A stretch of DNA of 64,000 nt from Rhodococcus sp. KRD197 (GCF_017168235.1 NZ_JABFAO010000004.1:982028-1046027), one strand, 5' to 3'; positions 1-9,047 are shown, counted from the first letter of the stretch. Notes: a model not told the origin generated them from the letters alone. Numbers and translations are program-made.

Positions 1-296
1 GGGGTCAGCACGTCCGTGTAGAGCCGACCGTGGAAGCGGGTGATCCGCCGGAGCTCGAGCCCGGTCAACGCCAGTGCGCCATCATCGACTGCGCTCCTCC
101 CCGGTACTCCCCGCCGGCCTAGGACGCGCGCCAACGCGAGGGCGAGTACTCCCACCACGGTGAACACGAGCGCCGACACCGCCGTGAGGCTACCGAGCAG
201 AACCCCGGCCAGTGCCGTCAGCCATCGCCGATAAACAGAGCTGATCGACGTTCGATCCGCCAGGTCGGGTGGATACACGACATGGTTTTTCAACAC
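1..296 (-). CDS. Sensor-domain histidine kinase, N-terminal fragment (runs off window)
   Basis: Reading the minus strand from a GTG at 296 gives an open frame that continues off the window edge (98 codons visible). A GTG at 278 is an alternative start. The peptide has a basic stretch (YRRWLTAL), one or two hydrophobic segments (AGVLLGSLTAVSALVFTVVG, then VLALALARVL) and then an amphipathic LTGLELRRITRFHG. This looks like the membrane-proximal 'putative sensor' domain found at the N-terminus of many actinobacterial two-component sensor kinases. No kinase motif falls inside the window. It is divergent from the DedA and ABC-transporter genes, a common arrangement for kinases that control such exporters. 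The family call is inference. Confidence 0.5.
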   Translation of the reverse strand, partial: MLKNHVVYPPDLADRTSISSVYRRWLTALAGVLLGSLTAVSALVFTVVGVLALALARVLGRRGVPGRSAVDDGALALTGLELRRITRFHGRLYTDVLT

Positions 297-470
297 TCCA
301 GCAGCCTAACCGAGCTTGTGGCCACTGATATTGCGGTAAACCACAGGGTTTTTGCGGGGGAAGCCCCCTCATGATCGACGGTCTTCCTCGATGTCTCCCA
401 TTCGGAAAGTTTCTAACGTTTTCAGTGACCTTCCTGACGAGCGATGGCACCGACAAATAAAGGAATGACA
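297..470. promoter_or_regulatory. Divergent promoter region, sensor kinase / dedA
   Basis: This 174-base gap separates the divergent kinase fragment and the DedA gene. It contains an inverted repeat AAACC-acag-GGTTT (338-351) and a short hairpin GGGGG-aag-CCCCC (356-368). AAGGA at 460-464 is the ribosome binding site of the DedA gene. The repeats could be operator or attenuator elements; no clear -35/-10 pair is recognisable. Confidence 0.35.
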
Positions 471-1154
471 ATGTCTGACTTACTGATCGCTGCGGCGACT
501 GAAACCGAGCCGCTTGATGGGCTGGCCGGGTGGGCGGTCGGCGTCATGGACGCGCTCGGTGGCCCCGGTGCCGCCGTCGTCGTCGGTGCCGACAATCTGT
601 TCCCGCCGATTCCGAGCGAGCTCGTTCTCCCGCTTGCCGGGTTCTCGGCCAGCCAGGGAGTGTTCTCCTTCGGTGCCGCGCTCCTCTGGACGACGCTCGG
701 CTCGGTCTTGGGCGCGGTCATCGTCTATGCGGTCGGCGCGCTCATCGGACGCGAGCGCACGCGGGCACTGGTGGCGCGAATCCCGCTGATCAAGGCCAGC
801 GACTTCGACCGCTCGGAGGCGTGGTTCACCAGGCATGGCTCGAAGGCAGTGCTGCTCGGCCGCATGGTCCCATTGTTTCGTAGCTTCATCTCCCTGCCGG
901 CCGGGATCGAGCGGATGGGAATGACGAAGTTCCTCCTGCTCACCACTATCGGCAGTCTGATCTGGAACACCATTTTCGTCACCGCGGGATATCAGCTGGG
1001 CGAGAACTGGCACCTGGTCGACGCGTATGCCGAAATCCTGCAGAAGATCGTCATAGTCACGGTCGCAATCGCTTTTGTCGTCTTCGTGGCGCTGCGGTTG
1101 CGGTCCCGCCTCCAGACCGGGCCACCCGATCAAACCGGACACCGAGCGCGATGA
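471..1154 (+). CDS. DedA/SNARE-associated family membrane protein
   Basis: A 227-residue multi-pass membrane protein of the DedA (VTT domain) family, whose members act in lipid-carrier flipping and envelope homeostasis. The family pattern is visible: an amphipathic re-entrant segment with FPPIPSELVLPLAG near the N-terminus, then GSVLGAVIVYAVGALIGRE, then FTRHGSKAVLLGRMVPLFRSFISLPAGIERM, where the arginine-containing G-R-x-x-P motif is diagnostic, and a final hydrophobic helix. ATG 471 is preferred over the in-frame ATG at 444 because AAGGA lies six bases upstream. The gene is followed without a gap by the ABC ATPase gene, so the two are probably cotranscribed. Confidence 0.85.
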   Translation: MSDLLIAAATETEPLDGLAGWAVGVMDALGGPGAAVVVGADNLFPPIPSELVLPLAGFSASQGVFSFGAALLWTTLGSVLGAVIVYAVGALIGRERTRALVARIPLIKASDFDRSEAWFTRHGSKAVLLGRMVPLFRSFISLPAGIERMGMTKFLLLTTIGSLIWNTIFVTAGYQLGENWHLVDAYAEILQKIVIVTVAIAFVVFVALRLRSRLQTGPPDQTGHRAR

Positions 1155-1168
1155 CGAGGGGGCCAAAG

Positions 1169-1951
1169 ATGAACCAAGTGAATTTCGATCAGACCACCAG
1201 TGAGCAGCCCGCAGTCCGCGTGCGTGCCGCGCGTCGCCGATACGACCTGGGCGACGAGACCGTCAACGCCCTGAACGATCTCAGCGTGGACTTTCACCGC
1301 AGAACTTTCACTGCGGTGATGGGCCCATCGGGATCGGGCAAATCGACTCTGTTGCAGTGCGCTGCGGGGCTCGACAGATTGGACGGCGGGGAGACCTTCA
1401 TAGGCGACGTGGAGGTGGGATCCCTCAGCGAGCAGGCACGGACCCTCCTGCGCCGATCCAAGGTGGGTTTCGTCTTTCAGTCCTACAACCTCATTGACTC
1501 GCTGACGGCAATCCAGAATCTCGAGCTGCCACTGCGGCTTGCCGGACGCAAGCCTGACCGTTCCAGAATCACCGCAGGACTGACGAGGGTCGGTCTCGCG
1601 GATCGAATGCATCATCGGCCGTCTCAACTGTCCGGCGGCCAGCAGCAACGGGTCGCCATCGCCCGCGCCCTGGTCTCCGAACCTGAAGTGGTGTTCGCCG
1701 ACGAGCCCACGGGCGCATTGGACTCTGCCGGCTCGCGGTCAGTCCTGGAGCTACTGCGAAGCGTCGTCGATCACGAGGGTCAGACCGTGGTGATGGTGAC
1801 CCACGATCCGACCGCGGCTTCGTTCGCCGATCGAGTGCTGTTTCTCCGTGACGGGAAAGTGGTCGACGATCTACAGCACCGCCGGGGCCTGCCAGGCGAC
1901 AACCGGACCGCCGCCCAGATCGCAGCTCGGATGGCCGAGGTCAGAGCATGA
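1169..1951 (+). CDS. ABC transporter ATP-binding protein (MacB/LolD type)
   Basis: A 260-residue nucleotide-binding subunit of an FtsX-type ABC system. Visible motifs are Walker [10 protein letters not shown], the Q-loop in VFQSYNLI, the signature [15 protein letters not shown], Walker [13 protein letters not shown] and the H-loop MVTHD. GALD after the Walker B is typical of the MacB/LolD/FtsE class. ATG 1169 has GAGGGGG six bases upstream; an in-frame ATG at 1151 overlaps the dedA stop and is the alternative start. The stop overlaps the permease start as ATGA, which indicates translational coupling. Together with the permease it probably exports or extracts a hydrophobic or antimicrobial compound. 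The substrate is unknown. Confidence 0.9.
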   Translation: MNQVNFDQTTSEQPAVRVRAARRRYDLGDETVNALNDLSVDFHRRTFTAVMGPSGSGKSTLLQCAAGLDRLDGGETFIGDVEVGSLSEQARTLLRRSKVGFVFQSYNLIDSLTAIQNLELPLRLAGRKPDRSRITAGLTRVGLADRMHHRPSQLSGGQQQRVAIARALVSEPEVVFADEPTGALDSAGSRSVLELLRSVVDHEGQTVVMVTHDPTAASFADRVLFLRDGKVVDDLQHRRGLPGDNRTAAQIAARMAEVRA

Positions 1952-4338
1952 TCACCTGGGCATTGGCGTCGTTCCGACGCCGGATCACGGCTGCGCTGGG
2001 GGTACTGCTGGCGGTGTTCGTCGGCGTTCTGATCACCACTGCCACAGCACAAGTCATGGCTGCCGCGCGGCCGCAGCCACCCGAGCGGCTACAAGGGGCG
2101 TCGTTGGTGGTGGCCGGCGAGCGAGCAACGAACGTGCTAGGACAGGCGGGTGACCGCAGCGCGTGGGGCGGAGACCGGCTCGCCCAACTGACGCAGCAGA
2201 TCCGCTCGATCCCGGGTATCACCGATGTTGTGGCGGACCGCAGCTTCCTTGCGCAGATCGTTACTCCGTCCGGAGCACTGCCGAGTGCTGATCCCCAGGT
2301 CGCCGGGCATGGGTGGTCGAGCACGTCGCTGGCTCCCTACCGACTGACTTCCGGCGAGCAACCGCAGCAGGCGTCGGAGATCGCGCTCGGGCCCGAGTTC
2401 GGTGCCTCCGTTGGCGAACGGGTCACTCTTCGGACCGCACAGGGCGATATCGAGGTGACAGTCGCCGGTACCACCGACGGTCCTGGCGTCTACTTCGACG
2501 ACGCTACCGCCGCGCAGTTGGCCCCCGCCGCCAGCCTCCTCGGTATCGAGGTCCCCGATCAGTCGGCAGAAGCCTCGGTGCAGGCGGTTGCGGCGCAGTT
2601 CGGTGGCGAGGTGGTGACGGATCGCAGTGCCCTGCAGGATGACTCGATCGCGAAAAGCCGCTACCTGAGCAGTCAGTTCCTGACGGCGCTGGCGCTGGCG
2701 TCGTTGGTTGTGAGTCTCTTCGTCGTCGCGGTCACCTCGAAGTTCGCCGTCGACGAGCGCACTCAGGAGTTCGGTCTCCTTCGCGCAACCGGAGCGTTGC
2801 CGAAGCAGTTGCGCCGCGTGGTGCTGCTGGAAGCCGCGCTGCTGGGGACGGTGGGATCGGTCGCGGGAGCTGCGGCCGGGGTGCTGGCGACGGTGCCGTT
2901 GGCCGCCATGCTGCGATCGTGGGGGATTTTGCCGGCCGAGCTCAGCGTGACGGTCGACGTGCCCACTGTCTTGGCGACGACCCTGGGCGGTATCGCCATC
3001 GCCGTGATCGGGGCCGCCATCTCGGCGGTGAGCGCTTCGCGGGTGAGCCCGCTGGCCGCAATGCGCCCCGAGTCGACTCGTCCACGTAAGGGCCACGGGC
3101 GCTTACGAACAATCAGCGGAACCGCATTGGCCGCACTCGTCGTGATCGAGGTGATCGCTGGCCGCACGGTGCCGGGTCTGGACTCGGTGTTGATGGCGAT
3201 CGTCATCGCTCTCACTGCTGCTATCGCTGCCGCGTGTCTCGCACCGGTACTGGTGCCTCGACTGGCACGAATCTTGCTGTGGCTGCCGTGGCGGATCCGG
3301 CCGTCCGCCCCTCTCATGGTCGGCAGCGCCGAGGTCACCACAAACCCGCGCCGGTCTGCCTCGATCGCTGCTCCGGCGATCATCGCGGCCGCTCTCGCCA
3401 TCCTGGCCAGTGGATTCATTCCTACGATGCGAATCGCCTACCCCGCGGAAACCGCAAATCAGATACAGGGCCAGTCGGTGGTGGTATCCGATGGTGACTA
3501 CCTCACGGCTGACCAAGTGTCCCAAGCGTTCGAGAAGTACGACGTCATCGAGGTCGGGATCTCCAGTCGCGCCCGACTTGTCGTTCCGGGATGGACTGTC
3601 GCGCTTCCCGTCACGGCACTTCCGAGTGCGGCCGAGCCCTCTGCCTTCGAGGTGCCCCGATATCTAGCCGACGAGAACGGCTGGCAGACAGGCGACTCCG
3701 TTGCGCTGGTAATGGCGGATGGGACCGACCTCAACCCGAAGATCACGTCGATTGTGGACGAACCGAGGGGCGAGCATCCTGGTGTGGCCCTGTCCGAAGG
3801 CATCATTCGGCTCCATGACCCCTCGGCCGTGGCGGACGAGGTGTTCGTGCAATCGTCATCTGTCGAGACCTCCGCCGCGTCGCCCCCGGCAGGCACCCGC
3901 GTCACGGATGCGATCACCTGGTCTTCGACCCGCTATGACAAGGACCTGACTTTGCTCAATCGTTACGTCATGACCTTTATCGCAATCGCTGTCAGTTACG
4001 CCGTACTCGCCGCCGCCATCACAATCGCGATGTCCATGCGGCATCGGCAGGCCCAGGTGCGCACACTGGCACGTTCCGGTGCCACCAAGCGGCAAATCAG
4101 CGGAGTGGTCGTCATCGAGGCTATCGTCGCCGGCGCGTGCGGCGTGTTGCTCGGTGCGCTCTGTACGCTCGTGCCGCTACACGAGATGGCGGCCGGTCTG
4201 TCGAACACCACAGGAAGCCCAGTAGGCGTTCACCTCGACTGGGGGCAAGCCCTGCTGGTGCCGCTGGGGATCGTGTGCCTGATGGCCGGGACTGCATCGG
4301 TTGTGAGCTTTCGCCAGGAGCAGGCGAACGTTCAGTGA
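1948..4338 (+). CDS. FtsX-like ABC transporter permease
   Basis: A 796-residue permease with two FtsX domains. It has an N-terminal transmembrane helix (ALGVLLAVFVGVLITTATAQ), an extracellular MacB-like periplasmic segment, a three-helix FtsX block near residues 245-370 ending in the family hallmark ASRVSPLAAMRPE, two central helices, a second extracellular segment and a C-terminal FtsX block with SGATKRQISGVVVIEA. This two-times-four-helix layout is usual for actinobacterial single-polypeptide permeases. It overlaps the ATPase gene by four bases and is its partner. It converges with the HNH-like gene, whose stop lies 19 bases away. Confidence 0.9.
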   Translation: MITWALASFRRRITAALGVLLAVFVGVLITTATAQVMAAARPQPPERLQGASLVVAGERATNVLGQAGDRSAWGGDRLAQLTQQIRSIPGITDVVADRSFLAQIVTPSGALPSADPQVAGHGWSSTSLAPYRLTSGEQPQQASEIALGPEFGASVGERVTLRTAQGDIEVTVAGTTDGPGVYFDDATAAQLAPAASLLGIEVPDQSAEASVQAVAAQFGGEVVTDRSALQDDSIAKSRYLSSQFLTALALASLVVSLFVVAVTSKFAVDERTQEFGLLRATGALPKQLRRVVLLEAALLGTVGSVAGAAAGVLATVPLAAMLRSWGILPAELSVTVDVPTVLATTLGGIAIAVIGAAISAVSASRVSPLAAMRPESTRPRKGHGRLRTISGTALAALVVIEVIAGRTVPGLDSVLMAIVIALTAAIAAACLAPVLVPRLARILLWLPWRIRPSAPLMVGSAEVTTNPRRSASIAAPAIIAAALAILASGFIPTMRIAYPAETANQIQGQSVVVSDGDYLTADQVSQAFEKYDVIEVGISSRARLVVPGWTVALPVTALPSAAEPSAFEVPRYLADENGWQTGDSVALVMADGTDLNPKITSIVDEPRGEHPGVALSEGIIRLHDPSAVADEVFVQSSSVETSAASPPAGTRVTDAITWSSTRYDKDLTLLNRYVMTFIAIAVSYAVLAAAITIAMSMRHRQAQVRTLARSGATKRQISGVVVIEAIVAGACGVLLGALCTLVPLHEMAAGLSNTTGSPVGVHLDWGQALLVPLGIVCLMAGTASVVSFRQEQANVQ

Positions 4339-4357
4339 CCCCGGGCTCATCTTCCAA

Positions 4358-4996
4358 TCACCAAAGGGTGAGGGGTCGTCCTGCGACTTCGGCAGCGAGA
4401 ATGCGGGCCTCGATGGTGGCGGAGTCGTCGCCGGTGGCCAATCCAGTCCGGATGGCTGTGGCGATGGCGCGGGTTCGACCGGCTGCGCCGCGGACGTCGG
4501 AGAGGGGGCTGGCGAGATTCCGTCGCCGCGCGGTGTATTCGGCACGATTGGTGGTGTTGGTGCCCAGCTGCATATGCGCAGGATTGGTGCAGCCGGCGAA
4601 GTCGCATTGATGACACAGCACGGCGTCTTCGGTGTCGGACCATCCGAGCCGGGGGATCACGCCGTATTCGAGTTGGTAGGCGAACAGGTGCGCGGGGATC
4701 GTGCCTCGTCTCGACGCGCCCGGTCGGCTCGCGGCGCGAAACGACCCATGACCGGTGGAGGACACCGCGGCTGTCCAGACCCAGCAGAGGTGGTCGGCCC
4801 GCCGATAGCGTTTCGACTCGAACCGGGCGATCACCGTCGAATCATCGAGCCAGGAACGCAACAGGTGCGCCGGAATCCGCACCGGTTGAGGCTCTCCGAG
4901 CAACACCATTTGCAGAGACTGTTCCGCGTTGCTTCTGTGGGCAGCGGCGGGTAGGCCGCGCAGCGGCAGCATCTCGCTGTTGGTCGTCGCCGACAT
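4358..4996 (-). CDS. HNH endonuclease-like protein
   Basis: A 212-residue protein with a C-terminal HNH-like zinc motif: C128-x2-C131, C136, H141 and N150 in a context resembling the HNH_3 pattern (CDFAGCTNPAHMQLGT). The N-terminal half has a CWVWTAAVSSTGHGSF segment seen in related plasmid and phage HNH proteins. GGAGG lies seven bases before ATG 4996. A second, truncated relative lies at 9048-9320, on the far side of the recombinase cassette. Whether it cuts DNA is unknown: the motif is divergent and the first catalytic histidine is not obvious. Confidence 0.65.
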   Translation of the reverse strand: MSATTNSEMLPLRGLPAAAHRSNAEQSLQMVLLGEPQPVRIPAHLLRSWLDDSTVIARFESKRYRRADHLCWVWTAAVSSTGHGSFRAASRPGASRRGTIPAHLFAYQLEYGVIPRLGWSDTEDAVLCHQCDFAGCTNPAHMQLGTNTTNRAEYTARRRNLASPLSDVRGAAGRTRAIATAIRTGLATGDDSATIEARILAAEVAGRPLTLW

Positions 4997-5020
4997 CGCT
5001 GCCTCCGTTCCGATCCGGAC

Positions 5021-5109
5021 TGTTACCGACCGGCGCGAGAGTATGCGGCGATACTGACAACTTTCGTATGCGTTCGCCGGTAACAGCTCCGCTGGGAGCT
5101 GTTACCGAC
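5021..5109. repeat. Inverted repeat plus direct repeat at end of recombinase cassette
   Basis: A perfect 13-base inverted repeat (CGGTAACAGCTCC at 5078-5090, GGAGCTGTTACCG at 5095-5107) is separated by only four bases and overlaps the stop codon of the zinc-ribbon recombinase gene. A further copy of TGTTACCGAC occurs at 5021-5030, in the same orientation as 5100-5109. Short-spaced inverted repeats are typical of tyrosine-recombinase core sites and also of terminators. The position at the cassette edge favours a recombination site, but this is inference. Confidence 0.5.
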
Positions 5110-7513
5110 GTGTGCCAGAGCTCTCGTCGTCGATTATCGGAGGGGTTTCGCGGTGTGTTCGGCGGGCGATGTAGGTGGTCCAGTCGCGCGCGGCGAGCGC
5201 GGTCCACCGAGCAGCGGCGGAAGCCGAGACGCCGAGCAATTCGGCGAGGACGGGTGATGGTAGGTCTGCGGCGAGGTCGCACAGGGCTGCGCCGCGGGCG
5301 GGACGGACGAAGATGCCAAGTTCGGTATTGAGGCGCTTCGTCAGGTTCCCGGGGTCGCGGTGGTGTCCGCGACGTGCACCGGGAAACAACCATGGTGGGC
5401 TGTCGATGTCGGAGGGCAGCGAATGCTGTTCGGCGAATCGGGTCACGAGCTGCGCCAGTGCCGGCGGTAACAGCACAGGATGCGCGGCGAGAGTCAGGTA
5501 AGTGCCGGACTCGTCGGTGGTGAGGTCGTTTCGTGTGAGTTCGACTATTCGGGTGGGGATGTAGCCGTAGAGCAGGACGAGGGCACCGGCGACACGCAGT
5601 TCCAGCGGTGTGGTGTCTTCGTGCAAGCAGCGCCGCAATAGTGCCCATCGGGTGTCTTCGGCGAGAAGGTGGGTGGCGAGACCTGTTCGTCCGAGCGGTA
5701 TCACTGTCAGATCGGTGGCATATCCGTTGGCGTGCGCCCAGTGGAGGAAGTCGCGGATCCGGTGGCGGGTTGTTGCGCCCTGCGACAGCCACAGGTCGAC
5801 GTCGGCCTGAGTTGATGTCGACAGTGCCGTATCGCGGGTAGCGAGCCACGCCATGAACTGGGCTGCGACTGCGATGCGGGTGCGCACGTATTTCGGGGTG
5901 CTGGGGGAGTCGAGGCCGCGTGCGGCTCGATGTCGTGCACGGCGCAGCACAGACCAAGCGGCGTAGGGCCGCAGCAGGGCTGCCACGTCGGGCTGCTGGT
6001 CGGCGAGGTAGTGCTGCAGCCACGGATCGACCGCGTCGGTCAACCTGCTGCGCGGACTCAAAGCGCCGGTGTCGACGAGGACGTGTCGCAGCAACCGCAC
6101 GTGGTTGTCCTGAGGCAGCGCGTCCAAGTGGGCGTGAGCAATGTCGTGGTGGGCGGCGGCGAGATCGCGAAGCAGATGCGTCCACTGCGAGTACTTGCAG
6201 CGATGCTCGATCTGCGGGGGCGTGTACAGCGCAAGCATCACCGTGCGCAGAGCCATCAGCTGTGGATGAACAGCCCCGTCGGGGCCCGCGAGGACTGCGT
6301 CGAGTTGCCCTGTGGTGGTGCAGCTGTGACAGGTGTCGTTGACGAGCAGATCGAACCCGTGGCACGTCCGGCAGTTCCACAGGCGGTTGTCTCCGGCACA
6401 CGGCCCGCATAAGGAGTCTCCGCCGCTATCGGTGCCGACGAGTGGACGGCGGAGACTGCACCGGGCGCACGGTGCCGGGTTGTCGCGCAGGGCGTAGAAG
6501 CACGGGGCGCAGATCGATCCGATCGGCAGGGTGATGCGCGTATCTCGCAGTGCGCCGCACCGCGAACACGACGGTTTCGGTGTGCACGCAGCGTGGCAGG
6601 GCGCGCAGATCGGTCCAGCCGGCAACACCGCGCGGACGCGCCGGGTGGCCCCACAATCAGTGCACGGCTTGTGTGGGCGCGTGCGCGATGCACACGTCGA
6701 GCAGATCGGCCGTCCGAGGGTACGACCCTTTTCGCAGGGCTTGGCTATGCCGCACACGAAACATGTGGCAGTCGGCGGGATGCGGCACCGATCACAGATC
6801 CAGAGCGAGCCATCGCGCCGCGCATAGCTGGTGACGCGGCTGCACTGGTGGCATCGGTGTTGGCGGGAGCGGTGGTAACAGCTCGAACAGATCGGACCGT
6901 GCTCGGTGACCGCTTTCGCGAGTTGGTCGGTACGGCCGCACTCGGCGCACGTGTGGCGCGGCTTCGGGCCACAGTTCTGGCACAGCGGCCGGCCGTCGAC
7001 GCGGTAGGCCACCAGCGTCACCTTCGCGCATTTGGTGCACGGACTGTGACGGGCCGTGTCCTTGCGTGCGCAGTGAGCACAGACTGTGCCGCCGACCTCT
7101 CGGTGCGCGGGCGGGCCCGACTGCCCACAGCGGACACAGGTGATGCGATGCGATCGGAAATAGCAGCGGGCACAGATCGAGGAGTCGTCGCCTTTGCTGC
7201 GGTAGGGCAACGGTCGGTTCGAGTCGCCGCAGCGTCCACATCTCGCGCGGTGTACCTCGGGGTGATCGACAGCGAGCATGTCGAGGAGTCGGCGCACGCC
7301 TGTGGGGCCTGCAGAGTCGCCGGAGGTCAATGCGTCCGGATGGGTATGCACGTGTGCGAGAACCTGTGCGGTGTGCGCCGGTGTCAGTTTCAGCGCGACC
7401 AGCCCTCGCGTCACGGCGTCAGGATCGGCGGTGGGAAGCAGATCGCAGATCCAGGCAACGATCGCAGCCGAGTCAGCGGCCTTGCTCAGTCGCCTTTGCT
7501 CGCGGAAGTTCAC
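5102..7513 (-). CDS. Zinc-ribbon-array, tyrosine-recombinase-like protein
   Basis: An 803-residue protein with two parts. Residues about 92-395 contain twenty CxxC pairs in regular succession, enough for ten four-cysteine zinc ribbons. The C-terminal half resembles a phage-integrase fold: a SAM-like core-binding region (TSTQADVDLWLSQGATTRHR), then a catalytic-like domain with GYIPTRIVELTRND at the position of the first catalytic arginine and a terminal LAELLGVSASAAARWTALAARDWTTYIA at the position of the usual GH...Y block. The HxLRH box is not conserved, so it may be a structural or targeting subunit. Its start overlaps the regulator stop by four bases, which makes it the last gene of a coupled three-gene cassette. 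Confidence 0.7.
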   Translation of the reverse strand: MNFREQRRLSKAADSAAIVAWICDLLPTADPDAVTRGLVALKLTPAHTAQVLAHVHTHPDALTSGDSAGPTGVRRLLDMLAVDHPEVHRARCGRCGDSNRPLPYRSKGDDSSICARCYFRSHRITCVRCGQSGPPAHREVGGTVCAHCARKDTARHSPCTKCAKVTLVAYRVDGRPLCQNCGPKPRHTCAECGRTDQLAKAVTEHGPICSSCYHRSRQHRCHQCSRVTSYARRDGSLWICDRCRIPPTATCFVCGIAKPCEKGRTLGRPICSTCASRTRPHKPCTDCGATRRVRAVLPAGPICAPCHAACTPKPSCSRCGALRDTRITLPIGSICAPCFYALRDNPAPCARCSLRRPLVGTDSGGDSLCGPCAGDNRLWNCRTCHGFDLLVNDTCHSCTTTGQLDAVLAGPDGAVHPQLMALRTVMLALYTPPQIEHRCKYSQWTHLLRDLAAAHHDIAHAHLDALPQDNHVRLLRHVLVDTGALSPRSRLTDAVDPWLQHYLADQQPDVAALLRPYAAWSVLRRARHRAARGLDSPSTPKYVRTRIAVAAQFMAWLATRDTALSTSTQADVDLWLSQGATTRHRIRDFLHWAHANGYATDLTVIPLGRTGLATHLLAEDTRWALLRRCLHEDTTPLELRVAGALVLLYGYIPTRIVELTRNDLTTDESGTYLTLAAHPVLLPPALAQLVTRFAEQHSLPSDIDSPPWLFPGARRGHHRDPGNLTKRLNTELGIFVRPARGAALCDLAADLPSPVLAELLGVSASAAARWTALAARDWTTYIARRTHRETPPIIDDESSGTRR

Positions 7514-7839
7514 AGTCCCTGCGGGCGGCGAATCGTGGAGCGCCGCACCGTCGGGGCAGGTTTCGGTACGGGGGAGCTGTTGACGGTCTTAGTGATCTGT
7601 TCGTTGACGGCGGTGATTTCGATCAGGTCGTCGACTCCGACGTCGAGGATGTCGCAGAGAGCGGCGAGGGTGTCCATGCTCAGTCGTTGTGGGGGTTGGG
7701 TGACGAGCCGGAAGACTTGTTCGCGGGAGAGGTGAATGCCGCGTTCGGCCAACAGTGGAACGAGGTCCGAGGTGGCGAACATGTCCCGGGTGGCCATGAT
7801 CTTTCGCAGGTGCCAGTGGTAGCCCATCTTTCTCGTCAT
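7510..7839 (-). CDS. Cro/C1-type helix-turn-helix regulator
   Basis: A 109-residue protein with an XRE/Cro-C1 domain at about residues 10-75: FATSDLVPLLAERGIHLSRE followed by QRLSMDTLAALCDILDVGVDDLIE, the usual helix-turn-helix plus the 'LCDIL' helix. ATG 7839 is preferred because it forms a TGATG overlap with the recombinase stop and has GGGAG upstream; a start at 7854 is possible. It sits between the two recombinase-like genes and overlaps both. It could set the level of the cassette or act as a directionality factor. Confidence 0.8.
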   Translation of the reverse strand: MTRKMGYHWHLRKIMATRDMFATSDLVPLLAERGIHLSREQVFRLVTQPPQRLSMDTLAALCDILDVGVDDLIEITAVNEQITKTVNSSPVPKPAPTVRRSTIRRPQGL

Positions 7840-8954
7840 CACAGCTGCTCCCATACGTCGGAGTGTCGTTTCATCGCGCGTTGGAGCAACCTGTTGCGAT
7901 AGTCGTCGGACACTCCGGTGTAGAGCGCCGTCGTCGCGGCGTACGCATGGCCGACCTGAACGGAGACAAATTTTTCCGGGTAGTCGAACTCGACGAGGTG
8001 TGTGACGTAGCTGTGGCGCAGGCAGTGAAGATCGAGCTGGGTCGAAAGACCGGCTGCCTCACGCGCGGCGGTGAACGCTTCGTTGATGCGGCGCAGCGAC
8101 ATACGGTCCGAGCGTTCGGTCACCCACATTGCAGGGTGCGCTCCGACGCCGAACTCTGGTCGTATCTCATCGATCCACTGGTCGAGAACGGGGACGATCC
8201 AATCCATCTCGGGGACGGTGAGGACGGTGCGCCGTTTGGGAGGTCCGCCGCGTGAAGATTTGCCCCACCGCACGAACAAGCCGCCGCTGCGGCCGAACTC
8301 GGGGACCTTCGGGTTGTGCCGCAGATCGGTCAGGTCCAACCCCCACGCTTCGCGGCGACGAAGCCCGAACGCGTAAATCGTTTTGAGCAGTGCTGCATCG
8401 CGCATCGCGCCGAGTGCGCCCTTGCGGTGACGGGTACGGATGTCGTCGACTCGGCTGTCGGCGGCATCGAACAACAGTTGAACTTCGTCGTAGGTCAACG
8501 GCCGCCGATGGGGGTTGCCTTCGTATTCGTTGACGTGGACGACGGTGTTGTCTTTGTGCAGTAGTTGCGACGGCGCGGCACCGAACCGTTGCATGCATTC
8601 GGCGGGCCAGCCGTACCGCGGGTCGGTGACGAACTCGAGAAATGTTCGCAGCGTGTGCTCGTACAGGCGTGCGGTCGAGACGGCAATGCGTTGTCCGCAA
8701 TGGCGTCGGGTGTCGATGAACTCCTCGACGTCCGAGCAAGTCCAGAGCCACGGGTAATCGTTGGTGTATTCGGTCATGCGCCGGATCTTCAACGACCGTC
8801 CGGCAATCGTCCCGGGTTTGAGGAATCGGACCCGTTGTTGCCGTGCCCAGCCGTCCAGCATTGCCTCGAACACCGCTGTCTGCGGATCGAGATGTACTAC
8901 TCCGGAAGCGAGGACGAGATGGCTGGCTCCCGGTAAATCCGTCGCCGACACCAT
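7839..8954 (-). CDS. Tyrosine recombinase/phage-type integrase
   Basis: A 371-residue site-specific recombinase. The catalytic residues are present: an arginine in FGLRRREAWGLDL near residue 198, HCLRHSYVTHL near 308 (H-x-x-R-H), a later GHAY histidine, and the nucleophile tyrosine in TALYTGV near 341. An N-terminal core-binding domain covers roughly residues 25-150. It is the first gene of a three-gene overlapping set with the regulator and the zinc-ribbon protein. No clear Shine-Dalgarno sequence precedes ATG 8954, so it may be leaderless. Confidence 0.9.
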   Translation of the reverse strand: MVSATDLPGASHLVLASGVVHLDPQTAVFEAMLDGWARQQRVRFLKPGTIAGRSLKIRRMTEYTNDYPWLWTCSDVEEFIDTRRHCGQRIAVSTARLYEHTLRTFLEFVTDPRYGWPAECMQRFGAAPSQLLHKDNTVVHVNEYEGNPHRRPLTYDEVQLLFDAADSRVDDIRTRHRKGALGAMRDAALLKTIYAFGLRRREAWGLDLTDLRHNPKVPEFGRSGGLFVRWGKSSRGGPPKRRTVLTVPEMDWIVPVLDQWIDEIRPEFGVGAHPAMWVTERSDRMSLRRINEAFTAAREAAGLSTQLDLHCLRHSYVTHLVEFDYPEKFVSVQVGHAYAATTALYTGVSDDYRNRLLQRAMKRHSDVWEQL

Positions 8955-8961
8955 GTTGCAT

Positions 8962-8991
8962 ACGATGCATCATCGTTGCGTTATTGGCAAC
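8962..8991. promoter_or_regulatory. Inverted repeats upstream of recombinase cassette (possible operator)
   Basis: Two small inverted repeats lie just upstream of the integrase start: ACGAT-gcatc-ATCGT (8962-8976) and GTTGC-gttattg-GCAAC (8975-8991). They are well placed to be binding sites for the Cro/C1 regulator encoded in the same operon, or accessory recombinase sites. Neither function is shown by the sequence alone. Confidence 0.35.
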
Positions 8992-9047
8992 CCCCACTGT
9001 TGGCCTGTTCAGGCGGGGCGGCGCGTGCAACGATCAGTCCGAGGCAA

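Noticed and set aside
4842..6410. 522-codon minus-strand frame
   Set aside because: Arginine/proline-rich translation in another frame of the zinc-ribbon recombinase gene. High-GC shadows of this length are frequent here.
6593..7735. 380-codon plus-strand frame
   Set aside because: Antisense shadow of the zinc-ribbon region. Its Val/Ala/Gly/Arg composition mirrors the repeats and no ribosome site was found.
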